A DNA stretch of 64,000 nt from Siphonodentalium dalli (taxonomy: Eukaryota; Mollusca; Scaphopoda; Gadilida; Siphonodentaliidae): positions 10,519,729-10,583,728 of the forward strand of contig CP136068.1 of NCBI GenBank assembly GCA_032622095.1, read 5' to 3'. The translations under genes were made by a program, and so were the position numbers. Numbering within the stretch: position 1 is the stretch's first letter; every line of letters begins with the position of its first letter. The notes under the pieces were generated by a model that had not been told where the DNA came from, did not search any database, and saw only the letters and a program-made list of their open reading frames with translations. Positions 1-11,165 of this stretch are shown here, piece by piece.

Positions 1-285
1 AGTGCCCTGCGCCAATCTTCAATGGCACTTAACATTATGTCACTGCATCCATGATGCTTCCTAAAAGCTGAGAGTGCGGGGTTAAAATAGAGTCAAAATG
101 CATTTGTAGCTGTGAATTTATCGCTTTCTCAAATAATTTTGATATAGTAGGTAAAATACTAACAGGCCTGTAGTTTGCCTTACTCAAAATATCATTTTTC
201 TTGTGTATATGTGTCACTAGATCAACTTTAAGGCTGTCTGGGAAGGCAACGACAGACAGAGAGTGGTTAAAAGTGGTCAGAACTA
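1..285 (-). pseudogene. Non-LTR (LINE) reverse transcriptase fragment, frameshifted, cut by window edge
   Basis: Part of the reverse transcriptase domain of a non-LTR retrotransposon. Read on the minus strand it has the segment FPDSLK, a basic IHKK stretch, and NYRPVSILPTISKLFEK, the classic early-RT block of CR1/L2/Jockey-like elements. Near position 75 the frame breaks: the 60-residue open frame runs into a stop, while the next frame continues the same domain as AFRKHHGCSDIMLSAIEDWR up to the window start. The 5' side loses homology near 285, so the copy lacks its N-terminal endonuclease. The YADD catalytic box would lie outside the window. A dead, truncated copy; the clade cannot be fixed from this piece. 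Confidence 0.85.
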
Positions 286-1059
286 CTATGCGTGTTGTAC
301 ACAGAATATTTTACTTACATGTACGTGTTGTGTTTCTCTTCTGAGAGTTCGTGGTTTGTCTGAAATAGAATGTGAATATCGATTCAGTGGAAATTTCGAA
401 ATAAAGTGGACAGGGAACGACTTAAGAATCATTTGAATCGATTTGACGGAATTTCCAAGTAATTGGTTCAGTTAACGGTACAGAAAATATCCATATCTGA
501 AATTAGATATAGTTATATTTGTGAAATCAATTGTGATCTTTGTATATTATCACGAGCATAATTTATAGTTGGAATATATTGAACACCAAGTAGCCGCAAC
601 ATGCATTACCACGATGGTTGATACATATTTCATGACAGACGAATTTTATGCTGTGTTATACAGCGAGCGAGCAAATGTCCCAAACATTAATATGACCACC
701 AATGGATAGAAAATAACTGTCAGTAGTACATCAAACTATTCAGTGAATTATTTGCATGTGTATCAACTAAGATGATCTGAGGTGATTTGTTAGTCTCACA
801 ACACCAAAAGTTTCCAAATCCGCCATAGTGACTGCTTGTGATTTAGTATAATTGAAGTTGCTCACTAAACTAATATACAATTGGTATGGAATAATACTAA
901 ATAATTGGCTGATTGACCATTTAAAGTATATAAGATATCTACACTTAAGTTAACAATTTATACCATTTTCAATTAAAATTAACAATATAGTGTAATTATT
1001 TAACATTAACACCAACCAGCAACCCTGAAGCTACATATGCCATCATATTTTCTTATTGT

Positions 1060-1200
1060 ATTATTGATTGAGGGGCAGCAGGAAGACGGCCAGTAGGCCA
1101 TGCTGCTCCTGTACAATACCATTAATTCATATGTCAATGCTTTGTTATCTATTATTATCTAGTGTACAAATAAACATCTACATCTGCATCTACATCTAAT
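1060..1200 (+). repeat. Possible retroelement 3' end with (CATCTA)-type tail
   Basis: A GC-richer patch (about 1068-1112) with a GGCC-containing imperfect hairpin is followed by AT-rich sequence and ends in short CATCTA/CATCTG repeats at about 1175-1200. A structured 3' region followed by a short simple repeat is how many LINE and SINE 3' ends look. No coding sequence is attached and no target-site duplication was found, so this is tentative. Confidence 0.3.
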
Positions 1201-2300
1201 CTGGGTATATTTAGAAATTATGGAATTGTGTGCACCATTTGCTTTGAAGAAATCAACAATTCATAATATATTTCCAATTTCAGCCTAGTAAATATACTCT
1301 CTTGTAATTATTTTCAAAATATGTCAATTCTAGTTCAATTGGAGCTTAACAACTGATATGCCATGAATGTGTCTACAAAATGTCAACAGTGACTCGAAGG
1401 TGAAGACTGTCTGATATGTTATCAGCTTAAAATGTATTACAGCCAAAATAGCCAAAGCACATGTTTAGCTTAGGTAATATCATGCAGGGGAAAAGTATTA
1501 CTCCCACCCTACACACTTTAGCACAGACAGCCCGTGTGAGTTAGCTGGGTGATATTTCCATGTTTCACATAACACGTGACCATCTATCTCACCCAACCCA
1601 CGTGACTGCTTTACTTATTTAATTAAGAGCTAATTTAATAATCCGCCATTATGTTTTGTGTGAACTAAAACAATGGCGACCAACCAGTTACGCTTCGCGT
1701 TTCAAGTAAATAAATACGGACGAATTCTTGCTAATATGCACATGGTGATAAGCTTCGAACATGTTAATCACGAAGAACCTTTAACATAACCTCACTTGCA
1801 GACGCAGAGTTGCACAGCATGCACTATAAGCGATTAATTGTACGAACACATTCTATCAAAAACAGATGGCAACCAAAGCGAAACTTGCATGCACATTTCG
1901 TAACTCGCTGATTCACAAAAGACGAATGAAATAGTTCCACAATCGAAGAGATGTCATCGTTGCAATAAATCGTCGATCGCGTCTAACTAACATTTGTTTG
2001 TCATATATTCACATGTTTTCTTTTCTAATGGTACCGATATGAGCATTTTCCATGACAAAATCGATTAGTCTAGGTGTTTATACTTCATATCAATACGCGC
2101 GTTTTTTTGGAATAGGGCCAGGTGCACCGATGTGACGTATCATGTCGATTTCATAAGACCATATCAATTTCACTCTAACGTATTAACCCTGCGAGCACGG
2201 ATGTCGCGCTTTGTTTTTACAGTATATAACTACTGGAATATGCAAATGATTGGTATACAAACAAAAATCGGAATGATGCTCTAGGGTTGGGAGAAAAATT
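1200..2300. other. AT-rich intergenic DNA, no supported gene
   Basis: Mostly AT-rich sequence with stop codons in all frames. The only point of note is a 38-codon open frame at 1673-1789, listed separately. Confidence 0.6.
1673..1789 (+). CDS. Short ORF or possible first exon (weak candidate)
   Basis: The start codon sits in a good eukaryotic context (AACAATGGCG) and opens a 38-codon frame beginning MATNQLRFAFQ. Straight after the Gln codon (CAA) the sequence reads GTAAAT, a possible splice donor, so the coding part could be an 11-codon first exon rather than the full short frame. No protein family is recognised. Short ATG frames arise often by chance, so this is kept only because of the start context plus the donor-like site. 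Confidence 0.18.
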   Translation: MATNQLRFAFQVNKYGRILANMHMVISFEHVNHEEPLT

Positions 2301-2450
2301 ATCCATCATGCCATGGGATGTGGGCATGGAAACATCTCACCCTAGGGGCTAGAATTTTGGTCCGGACGATCGGCAAGCCTCGTGTCCGGCCCAAATATCT
2401 GGCCCCGACGGTGAGATGTTTCCATACCCACATCTCAGGTCATGATGGAT
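2301..2450. repeat. Foldback (inverted) repeat, about 150 bp
   Basis: Arms of about 40 bp at 2301-2340 and 2411-2450 pair in opposite orientation (ATCCATCATG at one end, CATGATGGAT at the other, with the TGGAAACATCTCACC / GGTGAGATGTTTCCA blocks inside). The 70-bp loop is GC-rich. This is the form of a small non-autonomous foldback element; no target-site duplication was confirmed. Confidence 0.7.
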
Positions 2451-3670
2451 ACTATTAATCTTACTGGATATGCAGGGGTTAATATTTTGGGAAAATTACA
2501 ATGTTTTTTGGGGGGAAAATTGGATGCATCTACCTTATAAAGTAAGCTGTACTAATGTTTTGTGTACGTCTATCAGCTTCTGATTGGTTACTGTATTTGT
2601 CCACATATATGCATTATAAATTCCATTTGGCATTGTCGATTTTGACCACAAGGTACACCCACTAGTAGCATACTCTCGTCACACACTCATCTGGAAACTC
2701 CAATGCATGTATGTGGTAGAAAAAATAAAAGCATATCAGCCAGTATGTGCAAATGTTTTGACTGTATTAAAACACTTTTCAATTAAAACAGCCCCCGAAA
2801 CAGGTTAAACTGCCATTTGAACAAAATGAGAAAAAAAATTTCCAGTCAAACGAGTAATATAAGTAGGGTTTCATGTGGTTTTAGACCACAATTAGTGAAA
2901 TTTGGGGAGGGGTGAGTGTCAACAAATTGGGAGTAAAAAATATTGTTTGCAGGTTTGGGGGTGGTGGGTCCCAGAAAATGCCAGATGCAGACAAACGGCA
3001 TACATTCTTGCAATTTCCGACTACCCACTGTGCCCACAGCACATTTGCACACATATATTAGTGGTACTTAATCATTCTATTTGTATTCCTATAGCTCTGT
3101 CGCCACCTTTAAATATATTACAGTTCAATAGCCTATGTGGTTCATAAGTCATAGCCAATTATAGGTGACACTATTTTTCAAAATCCCAGTAATTTTTCGC
3201 AATTTCGAAAGTTATCGCAAAGTTTTCGAACAAGCCTATATTTTTGTTCAGTATTATATCTCTTGTTTTATTGTCACACATAATTAATATAAATGATCTC
3301 TTTTTAATTTTATAAACGCAGTCACTTTTTATTCGTTGACATTTGTTCTGGATGGAGTTTTTATTTTAGGGGTAAGAGTTGTCTTCCCCGAATAACCTAT
3401 TCTGGGACAGGTTCTGAAGCGGACAACAAACACGATCGGACGCGTAATATATGCCCTTTAAAATGAGTTACAGAAACCGTTGATGGGAGTTGCAGCTAAC
3501 CTCTAGACTAGATGCCTTCCTCGAACTTTCCGGTCGGAAGTACTTCATTTGAAGTGCAATATCACAGTATGCCGCAACCATGCATAAATAATCATCTTTG
3601 ATTCATATGTTGTATGTGTAGTGTCGGAGAAAGCCACATCGTAATATGTGCCACTGTTTTATGACAACAA
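2451..3670. other. AT-rich upstream region of the host gene
   Basis: No coding sequence is recognised. A CATAAATA box at 3583-3590 lies about 80 bp upstream of the exon 1 ATG and could be a TATA-like element, but this is a weak guess. The open frames at 2846-3147 are low-complexity and unsupported. Confidence 0.4.
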
Positions 3671-3725
3671 ATGTCTCAACGCCTAGGAATACTTGTTTGC
3701 TTCGCTGCGATCTTCGTTCTGATGG
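3671..3725 (+). CDS. Exon 1 of a secreted-protein gene (N-terminal part of signal peptide)
   Basis: The first coding exon encodes MSQRLGILVCFAAIFVLM plus the first base of the next codon. The chosen ATG is the first in frame: a TGA stop lies two codons upstream at 3662-3664. The exon ends at a textbook donor, GTGAGTGTATG, beginning at 3726, leaving a phase-1 junction. A short basic n-region and a run of hydrophobic residues mark a signal peptide. On its own the exon lacks a cleavage site; that is supplied by the exon at 54942, which begins in the complementary phase. The -3 base of the start context is C, so the start is not ideal. Pairing with exon 2 is inferred and needs transcript evidence. 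Confidence 0.65.
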
Positions 3726-4043
3726 GTGAGTGTATGTCTATATATGTACACACTGATTATTATTTTCCTGGCTATGACTGAAAACTGCGTCCGGTTCATA
3801 CTAATGTGGGGGGACGCAAATCCGGCGTGTGCTGGTTCAGAAAGTTTGTATAGGTGCCCCCTTTGTACCAGACCGACATTTCCAAAATGCTAAAACTTCC
3901 ATTGCACCCATGTATTGGAAATTGACATTTTGTACATCCTACTTTAAACTGTCCACATTTTGGAAGGTTAAAATCTAACACTTCATAATTATGCCAGACA
4001 TTCCTGACTGAAAGTAGCGGCAACAACAGTCTGGTTACGTCCG

Positions 4044-4133
<90 letters not shown>

Positions 4134-4140
4134 CTATATA
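4044..4140. repeat. Compound (TA)n-(CA)n-(TA)n microsatellite
   Basis: A TA dinucleotide run, then about nine CA repeats, then a longer TA run. The translated frame over it (poly Tyr-Ile and Cys-Val) is a by-product of the simple repeat. Confidence 0.95.
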
Positions 4141-4332
4141 TTTATAAAATAATGAAGAAACTCTCCTCTGAGGTAGGTGACTGCTGGCGTCAAGAAGGGG
4201 CATACCTCAAATTACAGCTTGGTTGATAATTACCCATTTATTTACTATACATACTGATATATACGCTGTATATACACAAAATGCACTTCGATTTCCGCTT
4301 CGGTGCTTACAAATCAATTCACTATTGAGCGA

Positions 4333-4377
4333 ATATATATATATATAGCTATATATATATATATATATACATATATT
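4333..4377. repeat. (TA)n microsatellite
   Basis: Two TA runs separated by a single AGC interruption. Confidence 0.9.
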
Positions 4378-4399
4378 CATAAAAGTAAGTAAGCCATGG

Positions 4400-6070
4400 T
4401 TCATGGTTTATGTTGCTAGGGCTTTCCATGGTTTACATATCTTCAGGCAACATATACATGTATAGCCATATGACCATACGTAAACGTAAGAAATCCCACG
4501 TAGATTAAATCAATCCCGGTATCGAAATTAGTCGACGAAATTGCTGTGACACATGCAGGCAGATAAAGGGACATAATGACATTTCTTCCCGTGTTCAAAT
4601 AACAGAGGTTTTCTTTTGTGCGACACTTCACATTTTCACAACACGGTATCTACTCGATGTGTATACTGGTAACACCGAAGATCTGGTCTGCTTGATATAA
4701 GTTAATAAGAAAGTGATGTGACACATAACCGCTCTACATATGGAGTGAGTATTCCCAATTATCTCATATCTCAAACAAACACTCATTTGCAACTGAGCCG
4801 CGCTAGCTGTGGTGACACACGGCGTTTATTGCGTAACATGCTTTACAGGTTATATGTGGGCACATGCTATAATAGTTTACATACACAATGTAAATACATC
4901 TTAGAAAGTCTGCACAGCCGGTCAGGAAAAAACCATGCACCCCTTTTATAGGGACTGGAAACCTGAAATCCGAAGCCCATTCGTATGTGCAGCTCGGGTG
5001 TTCGGACCGCACCCTTATTGAAATCTACTCAATATTCTGAACATTGTGAATAATTTGTCATCTTTCAGCTGAGTTATATTACGGAATGAAGAACGCTATA
5101 TAGCTGGACACAGCATTGATAATTCCTTTCATTTGATTGAATTTTTTTTATAAATTTTATTTTTGAAAATTAATGTGACCCTCTCAGTGAAGTTACACGG
5201 CTAGACTGACGAATTCTCCGCTCTAGCGATCTGAACAATTTCCACAAATCTCATTCTCATTGGCTACAATTCGAAATAGGCTCCGCCTATAATAAACAAC
5301 TCTATATGCCCGAACTGTGAATCACGAAGACCTCACTGAGTAGACATTCAGTTATCCTTCCAGTGCCAACCTACGTTCATATTTTATACCAGTACTATGC
5401 TTTGTATTGAATACAGATATAAATTATGTGTATTATTTATATTACTAAGAAGATAAAATCACGTGATAAAATAACCAGAAAGTCACAAGTTAATTTTGTT
5501 TACACTTATGCTAATACAATATAATACACCAATTCTTACAAAAACACAACATTGAGATGCAGGTGAACAGTAAGTGACACATCCTTTGATTTTATTGACA
5601 ACTAAGAATAGAATAAGATGTGTATAATTCACAAAAATATTAACACAAGTGTATACTATTATACATCTTTATTTTTTAAGAAAAACAATTGGAAAAAATA
5701 ATGAAAGCACAGATGTGCTTGAGTATATTATCCTATTCCACACGATACAAAGATGTGACTGTATTCATCTTCAAAATGCTTCAAAATGGGGGTGAGCTTA
5801 TCTAAAAGGACCATCCCATGTTTTATTTAGGGTAAAAAACCCAAATTGGGTTTATCTTCAAGGATGGGCTTACTGGTGGGTGTATACAGCATGTGTGCTA
5901 AACCAGAGTTTGGAGGGGGTAAAATAGGTTTGGCAGGGAGGCCCAATTACAATCAGTTTCGCCTGTTGATATTTACTGCTCAACTTTGTCCACTGGAGCA
6001 TGACAGACATGGCAAGAATAACAAAATACTACCGGGTATCTCATTCTAATAACAGTTACAATTAAGTACC
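4400..6070. other. AT-rich intronic DNA, nothing recognised
   Basis: No coding homology, no clear repeats and no RNA gene seen; the open frames here are short and unlike any family I recognise. Confidence 0.6.
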
Positions 6071-6072
6071 AC

Positions 6073-6845
6073 ATTTCGTCTTGAGACGGTCGATTGGGCC
6101 GTATTTATACTCGTCGTGTATAAAACGATCTTCATCTACGACACAGCAGATACGAACGCTCTTTAACTATCACGCGATTAACCGAGTGATCGCACGGGCT
6201 CGCGAATGGTCCGATGACACTGCCTGTGGCATTTTACCCTTACATGTACACTGCAAGTTTGGGCTCAATCGGTCGAGCCGTTTTCGAGTCTATAAAGGAT
6301 ATATATATATACGGGTATTAATGGTTGGTTTTCAAGTCGACAGCCTGCTGATGCTCGAAATATCATTTGCGAGGACCCATTTCAAGGTCAATCTCACGTC
6401 TGGTGTTTGGTGGACAGAAATATTCCCCATCCAGAGTTTAGCATAAATAACAAATTTCACGTCGATGTCACCGCTGACGACCGAATGCGGTGTGCGAGGA
6501 AATACAACTGAGAGCGCGCACCAATCATCTCGACTCGACATCCACACCTGTATAATTACTGACCGGTCGACACCTTGCAGCACAATAGGCAATCAACTGA
6601 CAGCGCGCATTAACTATCACGCAATTAACCCATCAAACCCCATTGCGGTGGTATTTGAAGGGTGCAGAAGTGGTTGCACGGCTCGCGAATGGTCCGATGA
6701 CGCTTCTCGTTTGACTTTTTACCCTTACATACCAAGTGTGGACTCAATCGGTCGAGCCGTTTTTGAGGCGAGTCTGTAAAGGATGTACATACACACAAGT
6801 ATATATACAGAAGTCTCAACATATATAGAAGACTAGCAGGTTTTT
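6073..6845 (+). repeat. R1 repeat family, two copies
   Basis: Two copies (about 6073-6312 and 6590-6845) of a dispersed repeat here called R1. Shared landmarks, in order: a CTCTTTAACTATCACG block, a TTTTACCCTTACAT block, then CTCAATCGGTCGAGCCGTTTT and CTATAAAGGA, followed by short TA/CA-rich sequence and AGTCTCAACATATATAGAAG. The same family recurs at 28.4-31.6 kb. The constant 3' block followed by a simple repeat resembles a LINE or SINE 3' tail, but no coding part or Pol III boxes were found. Confidence 0.7.
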
Positions 6846-6846
6846 C

Positions 6847-7190
6847 AATGAGTTAATTTTGCCTTTTTTAATCAAGAGAAATAATCGTCTCACCATGGAC
6901 CAACAACAATCCAAGTACAACATTTGGAAATCCCCCCACACCAATTCAATTTCCTGAGTAACTTGATTTGTATTTTTCTGTCTATGCATTCATTCATCTA
7001 AGGGTTTCTTAATCCATGAATTGTCGTTGTTTATTGATTCGTTAATTGAACTGAGTAGTCAGAATACCGAACTGAAAACGTGAGGAGACACATGAGATAA
7101 TCAATGAGTTAATTCTGCCTTTTTAATCAAGAGAAACGATGGTCTCACCATGGACCAGCAACAATCCAAGTACAACATTTGGGCATTTTT
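6847..7190 (+). repeat. R2 repeat, two tandem copies
   Basis: R2 unit of about 250 bp beginning CAATGAGTTAATT, then GCCTTTTTAATCAAGAGAAA, GGTCTCACCATGGACCA and CAATCCAAGTACAACATTTG. The first copy starts at 6847 directly after an R1 copy; the second, near 7102, runs into the hairpin tandem array. Confidence 0.75.
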
Positions 7191-7194
7191 ACCC

Positions 7195-7264
7195 CGCTCG
7201 AGACCTGGAATGTCGCCCGATCGAGGGCCGCCAGGCCCGAGGGTGACATTCCAGGTCGAGAGCG
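7195..7264. repeat. Hairpin 1 of the tandem array
   Basis: Arms CGCTCGAGACCTGGAATGTC and GACATTCCAGGTCGAGAGCG enclose a GC-rich loop that itself contains GGGCC/GGCCC. The left arm is cut short by fusion to an R2 repeat. Confidence 0.9.
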
Positions 7265-8195
7265 GCGACAAATCCCCGTGTCTCACGAAAACAAGGGTGA
7301 TAACTGTTTTGCTATCTGGCAAAGGAGTACACACGAACCTCCTTAATATCAGGCATAAATGCGCGCATACAGTCTTTAAATTTTATGTTGGAACCATCGC
7401 TATTTAGAACATAAAACATTCATAATCGGGATCAATTAACAGACCCGTCATTTGCGCAGCTATTCTCCGGTCAGTATGCTGGTTGCATGGTGGAAATCGG
7501 TTCACACAAACAGGAGTAAAGCAATTTCGAAGTTGAGTTGCCATGCAGCGAAATTTTCGGTTTCGTTTCAAATGGCCGTGAAGACGCCGACCGACGTGTT
7601 CATTTCCATATTGCTAAAATGTGAAACTAACACGTTGTAGAAGTGAAAAAAGAAATTGACATATGTCACAGATTGTTACGCAACATACGGTATTCTCTGA
7701 AGTCTGAGGAATGTATTGAAGAAAAGAAATAGTCAATTGATAAACAGTAAAGAGTGGCTATTTGAACTAGTACATAAACGTATTTGTAACGTGTGTACAC
7801 CGTATGTGCGATTGCCTGCAGCACACACCAACTGCATAATAAGGTTTATCTATTTGTTCCATGATCTTTATTATTGATATAAAAAGGTTCAATAGGAACA
7901 TTACACATTATAACGGATTTGTGTCCGCGATAACACCGTGCATACATAGCGTGCTTTAATTGCAACTAAAAAAACACACAATCATGCAAATTAGCAAACA
8001 CCACAGTTCGCGGTTGTTATGATACAGTGACGTTTATAAAAAACAGTGTTTTTGGAAATTGTTAGAGAGCTGTGAGAGTGTCTCTGCACGTTGAGTTCTT
8101 CGTAGTTCTATGTTTACTGATAATAGCTGTGCGGTCAATAACTGTGACAATGTTACTCTCGAGGGTAATAATATAGAGTTATCGCCCGCGATTGA

Positions 8196-8306
8196 GTGAG
8201 ACACGGGGATTTGTCGCCCGCTCGAGACCTGGAATGTCACCCGAGGGCCGTCAGGCCCGAGGGTGACATTCCAGGTCGAGAGCGGCGACAAATCCCCGTG
8301 TCTCAC
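8196..8306. repeat. Hairpin 2: near-perfect 46-bp-arm inverted repeat
   Basis: Arms at 8196-8242 and 8260-8306 run from GTGAGACACGGGGATTTGTC to its complement with only a one- or two-base irregularity near the GCTCGAG/CTCGAGAGC step; the loop is about 17 bp. This is the complete version of the hairpin seen at 7195 and 9305. Confidence 0.95.
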
Positions 8307-9304
8307 GAAAACAAGGGTGATAACTGTTTTGTTATCTGACAATGGAGTAAACACGAACCTCCTTAATGGCAGGCATAAATGCGCGCATATATTATTTAAT
8401 CCAGTTCGAAAAGTTAATTCTATGTTGGAATCATCGCTATTTAGAAAATAAAACATTCATAATCTGGATTAATTAACAGACCCGTCATTTGCGCAGATAT
8501 TCGCCGGTCAGTTTGCTGGTTGCATTGTGGAAATCGGTTCACGGAAAGAGGAGTAAAGCAATTTCGAAGTTGAGTAGCCATGCAGCGAAATGTTCGGTTT
8601 CGTTTCAAATGAGCGTGAAGACGCCGACAGACGTGTTAATTTCCAGAATGCTAAAATGTGGAACTAACACGTTGTAGTAGTGCAAAAAGAAATTGACATC
8701 TGTCACAGATCGTTACGCAACATACGGGTATTCTCTGAAGTCTGATGAATGTATTGCAGAAAAGAAATAATCAATTGATAAACAGCAAAGAGTGGCCATT
8801 TGATCTATAGTACATAAACGTAGTTGTAACGTATGTACATCGTATGTGCAATTGTCTGCAGCTTACCAACTACATAATAAGGTTTATCTATTTGTCCCAC
8901 TGTCTTTATTATTGATATAAAAAGGTCCAATATGAATATTACACCTTATAACAGATATGTGTCTATGATAACACCATTATACATAGCGTGCTTTAATTGC
9001 AAATAAAAAAACACACAATTATGCAAATTAGCAAACACCACAGTTCGCGGTTGTTATGAAACAGTGGGGTTTATAAAAACAGTGTTTTTCGAAATTATCA
9101 GAGAGCTGTCAGAGAATCTCTGCGCGGTGAGTTCTTCGTAGTTCTATGTTTACTGGTAAGAGCTGAGCGGTCAATAACTGAGACAATGTTACCCTCGGGG
9201 GTAATATGGTGATTTATCGCCCGCCATGTGACGCACTCTCAGCCAATCAGAAGAGAGGGAAATGGGATGAAGGATAACAATATACAGTTATCGCCCGCGA
9301 TTGA

Positions 9305-9399
9305 GTGAGACACGGGGATTTGTCGCCCGCTCGAGACCTGGAATGTCACCGAGGGCCGCCAGGCCCGATGGTGACATTCCAGGTCGAGAGCGACGACAA
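9305..9399. repeat. Hairpin 3, right arm truncated
   Basis: The left arm is complete but the right arm stops at CGACGACAAA and passes into an A-rich junction with the distal part of the unit, marking an internal deletion. Confidence 0.9.
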
Positions 9400-9844
9400 A
9401 AAAAAGGTCCAATAGGAACATTACATCTTATAACGGATTTGTGTCTGTGATAACACCATTTAAACATAGCGTGCTTTAATTGAAAATAAAAAAACACACA
9501 ATTATGCAAATTAGCAAACACCACAGTTCGCTGTTGTTATGAAACAGTGGGGTTTATAAAAACAGTGTTTTTCGAAATTATTAGAGAGCTGTCAGAGAAT
9601 CTCTGCGCGTTGAGTTCTTTGTAGTTATGTCTTTACTGGTAACAGCTGAGCGGTCAGTAACTGAGACAATGTTACCCTCGAGGGTAATATGGTGAATTAC
9701 GGCCCGCCATGTGACGCACTCTCAGCCAATCAGAAGAGAGGAAAATGGGATGAAATGGGATGAAGGATAACAAGGTGATTTACGGCCCGCCATGTGACGC
9801 ACTCTCAGCCAATCAGAAGAGGATGAAATGTGATGAAGGATAAC

Positions 9845-11165
9845 AATGTGGAATGTACAACGGATGAACATGTTTTAAGAGATATCCATTTAACCAGTAA
9901 GCTCGCACACATCGAATGCACGGGAGGTGTAAAAAATCGAAGACAATGTTTTGGTTTTTCAATGAGTTAAGTCTGCCTTTTTAATCAAGAGAAATTGTGG
10001 TCTCAACATGGACCAACAACAATCCAACTACAACATTTGGGATATTTTCCCCACACCAATTCAATTTCCTGACTAACTGGGTTTGTATTTTTCTGTCTAT
10101 ACATTCATTCATCTAAGCGTTTCTTACTCCATTAATTATCGTTGTTTATTGGTTTGTTAACTGAACTGAGTGGTCAGATTACAGAACTGTAAACGCGAGA
10201 ATACACATGAGATAATCAATGTTTTAAAATTCTGCATTTTTAATCAAGATAAATGATGGGCTCACCGTGGACCAACAACAATCCAAGTACAACATTTGAA
10301 AATTTCCCCCCACACCAATTCAATTTCCTGAGTAACTGGGTTTGTATTTTTCTGTCTATACATTCATTCATCTAGGGGTTTCTTAATCCATTAAGTATCG
10401 TTGTTCATTGATTCGTTAATTGAGCTGAGTGGTCAGAATACAGAACTAACAATGTGAGGAGACACATGAGATAAACAATCAAATGAATAAACCAGATTGT
10501 GTGCAGGGCGATCATGTGGAATGCACAACGGATGAAAATGTTTTAAGAGATATCAATATAACCAGTAAGCACACACACACACATCGAATGAACGGGGAGG
10601 TGTCCAAAATCGAAGACATTGTTTTGGTTTTTCAATGAGTTAAGTCTGCCTTTTCAATCAAGAGAAATGATGGTCTCACCATGGACCAGTAACAATCCAA
10701 GTACAACATTTGGGATTTTTTCCCCACACCAATTCAATTTCCTGAGTAACTGGGTTTGTATTTGTTTGTATATACATTCAATCATCTAAGCATTTCTTAC
10801 TCCATTAATTATCGTTGTTTATTGGTTCGTCAATTGAACTGAGTGGTCAGATTACAGAACTGTAAACGTGAGATACACATGAGATAATCAATGAGTTAAT
10901 TCTGCCTTTTTAATCAAGAGAAATGATGGTCTCACCGTGGACCAACACCAATCCAAATACAACATTTGGGAATATCCCCCCACACCAATTCAATTTCCTG
11001 CGTAACTGGGTTTATATTTTTCTGTCTATACATTCACCTAAGAGTTTCTTAATATATTAATTATCGTTGTTCATTGATTCGTCAATTGAACCAAGTGAAT
11101 TAACCAGATTGTGCGCAGGCGATGATGTGGAATGTACAACGGATGAAAATGTTCATGTTCATCGT
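9845..11165 (+). repeat. R2-based higher-order tandem array
   Basis: Composite units start at TGTGGAATG(T/C)ACAACGGATGA near 9847, 10515 and 11127. Each of the two complete units holds two R2 subunits (starting near 9967, 10219, 10633 and 10884) plus a unique AT-rich link. The third unit is interrupted about 40 bp in, where it joins the minus-strand pseudogene. Confidence 0.8.

Larger units (their letters stand above)
7191..9860. repeat. Three tandem units of about 1 kb, each headed by a strong hairpin
   Basis: Unit 1 spans about 7191-8195, unit 2 8196-9304 and unit 3 9305-9860. Units 1 and 2 align along their length (for example GTGATAACTGTTTTG, the CGCAGATATTC region, the TTATTATTGATATAAAAAGG block and the CACCACAGTTCGCGG block). 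Unit 3 lacks about 650 bp after its hairpin, jumping directly to the AAAAAGGTCCAATA block. A sub-block containing CATGTGACGCACTCTCAGCC occurs near 9225 and is repeated near 9708 and 9791. No coding sequence is supported; the small frames are shadows of the repeat. Confidence 0.85.

Noticed and set aside
3796-4404. 135- and 65-residue frames with long Tyr-Ile and Cys-Val runs
   Set aside because: These are translations of the TA/CA microsatellites.
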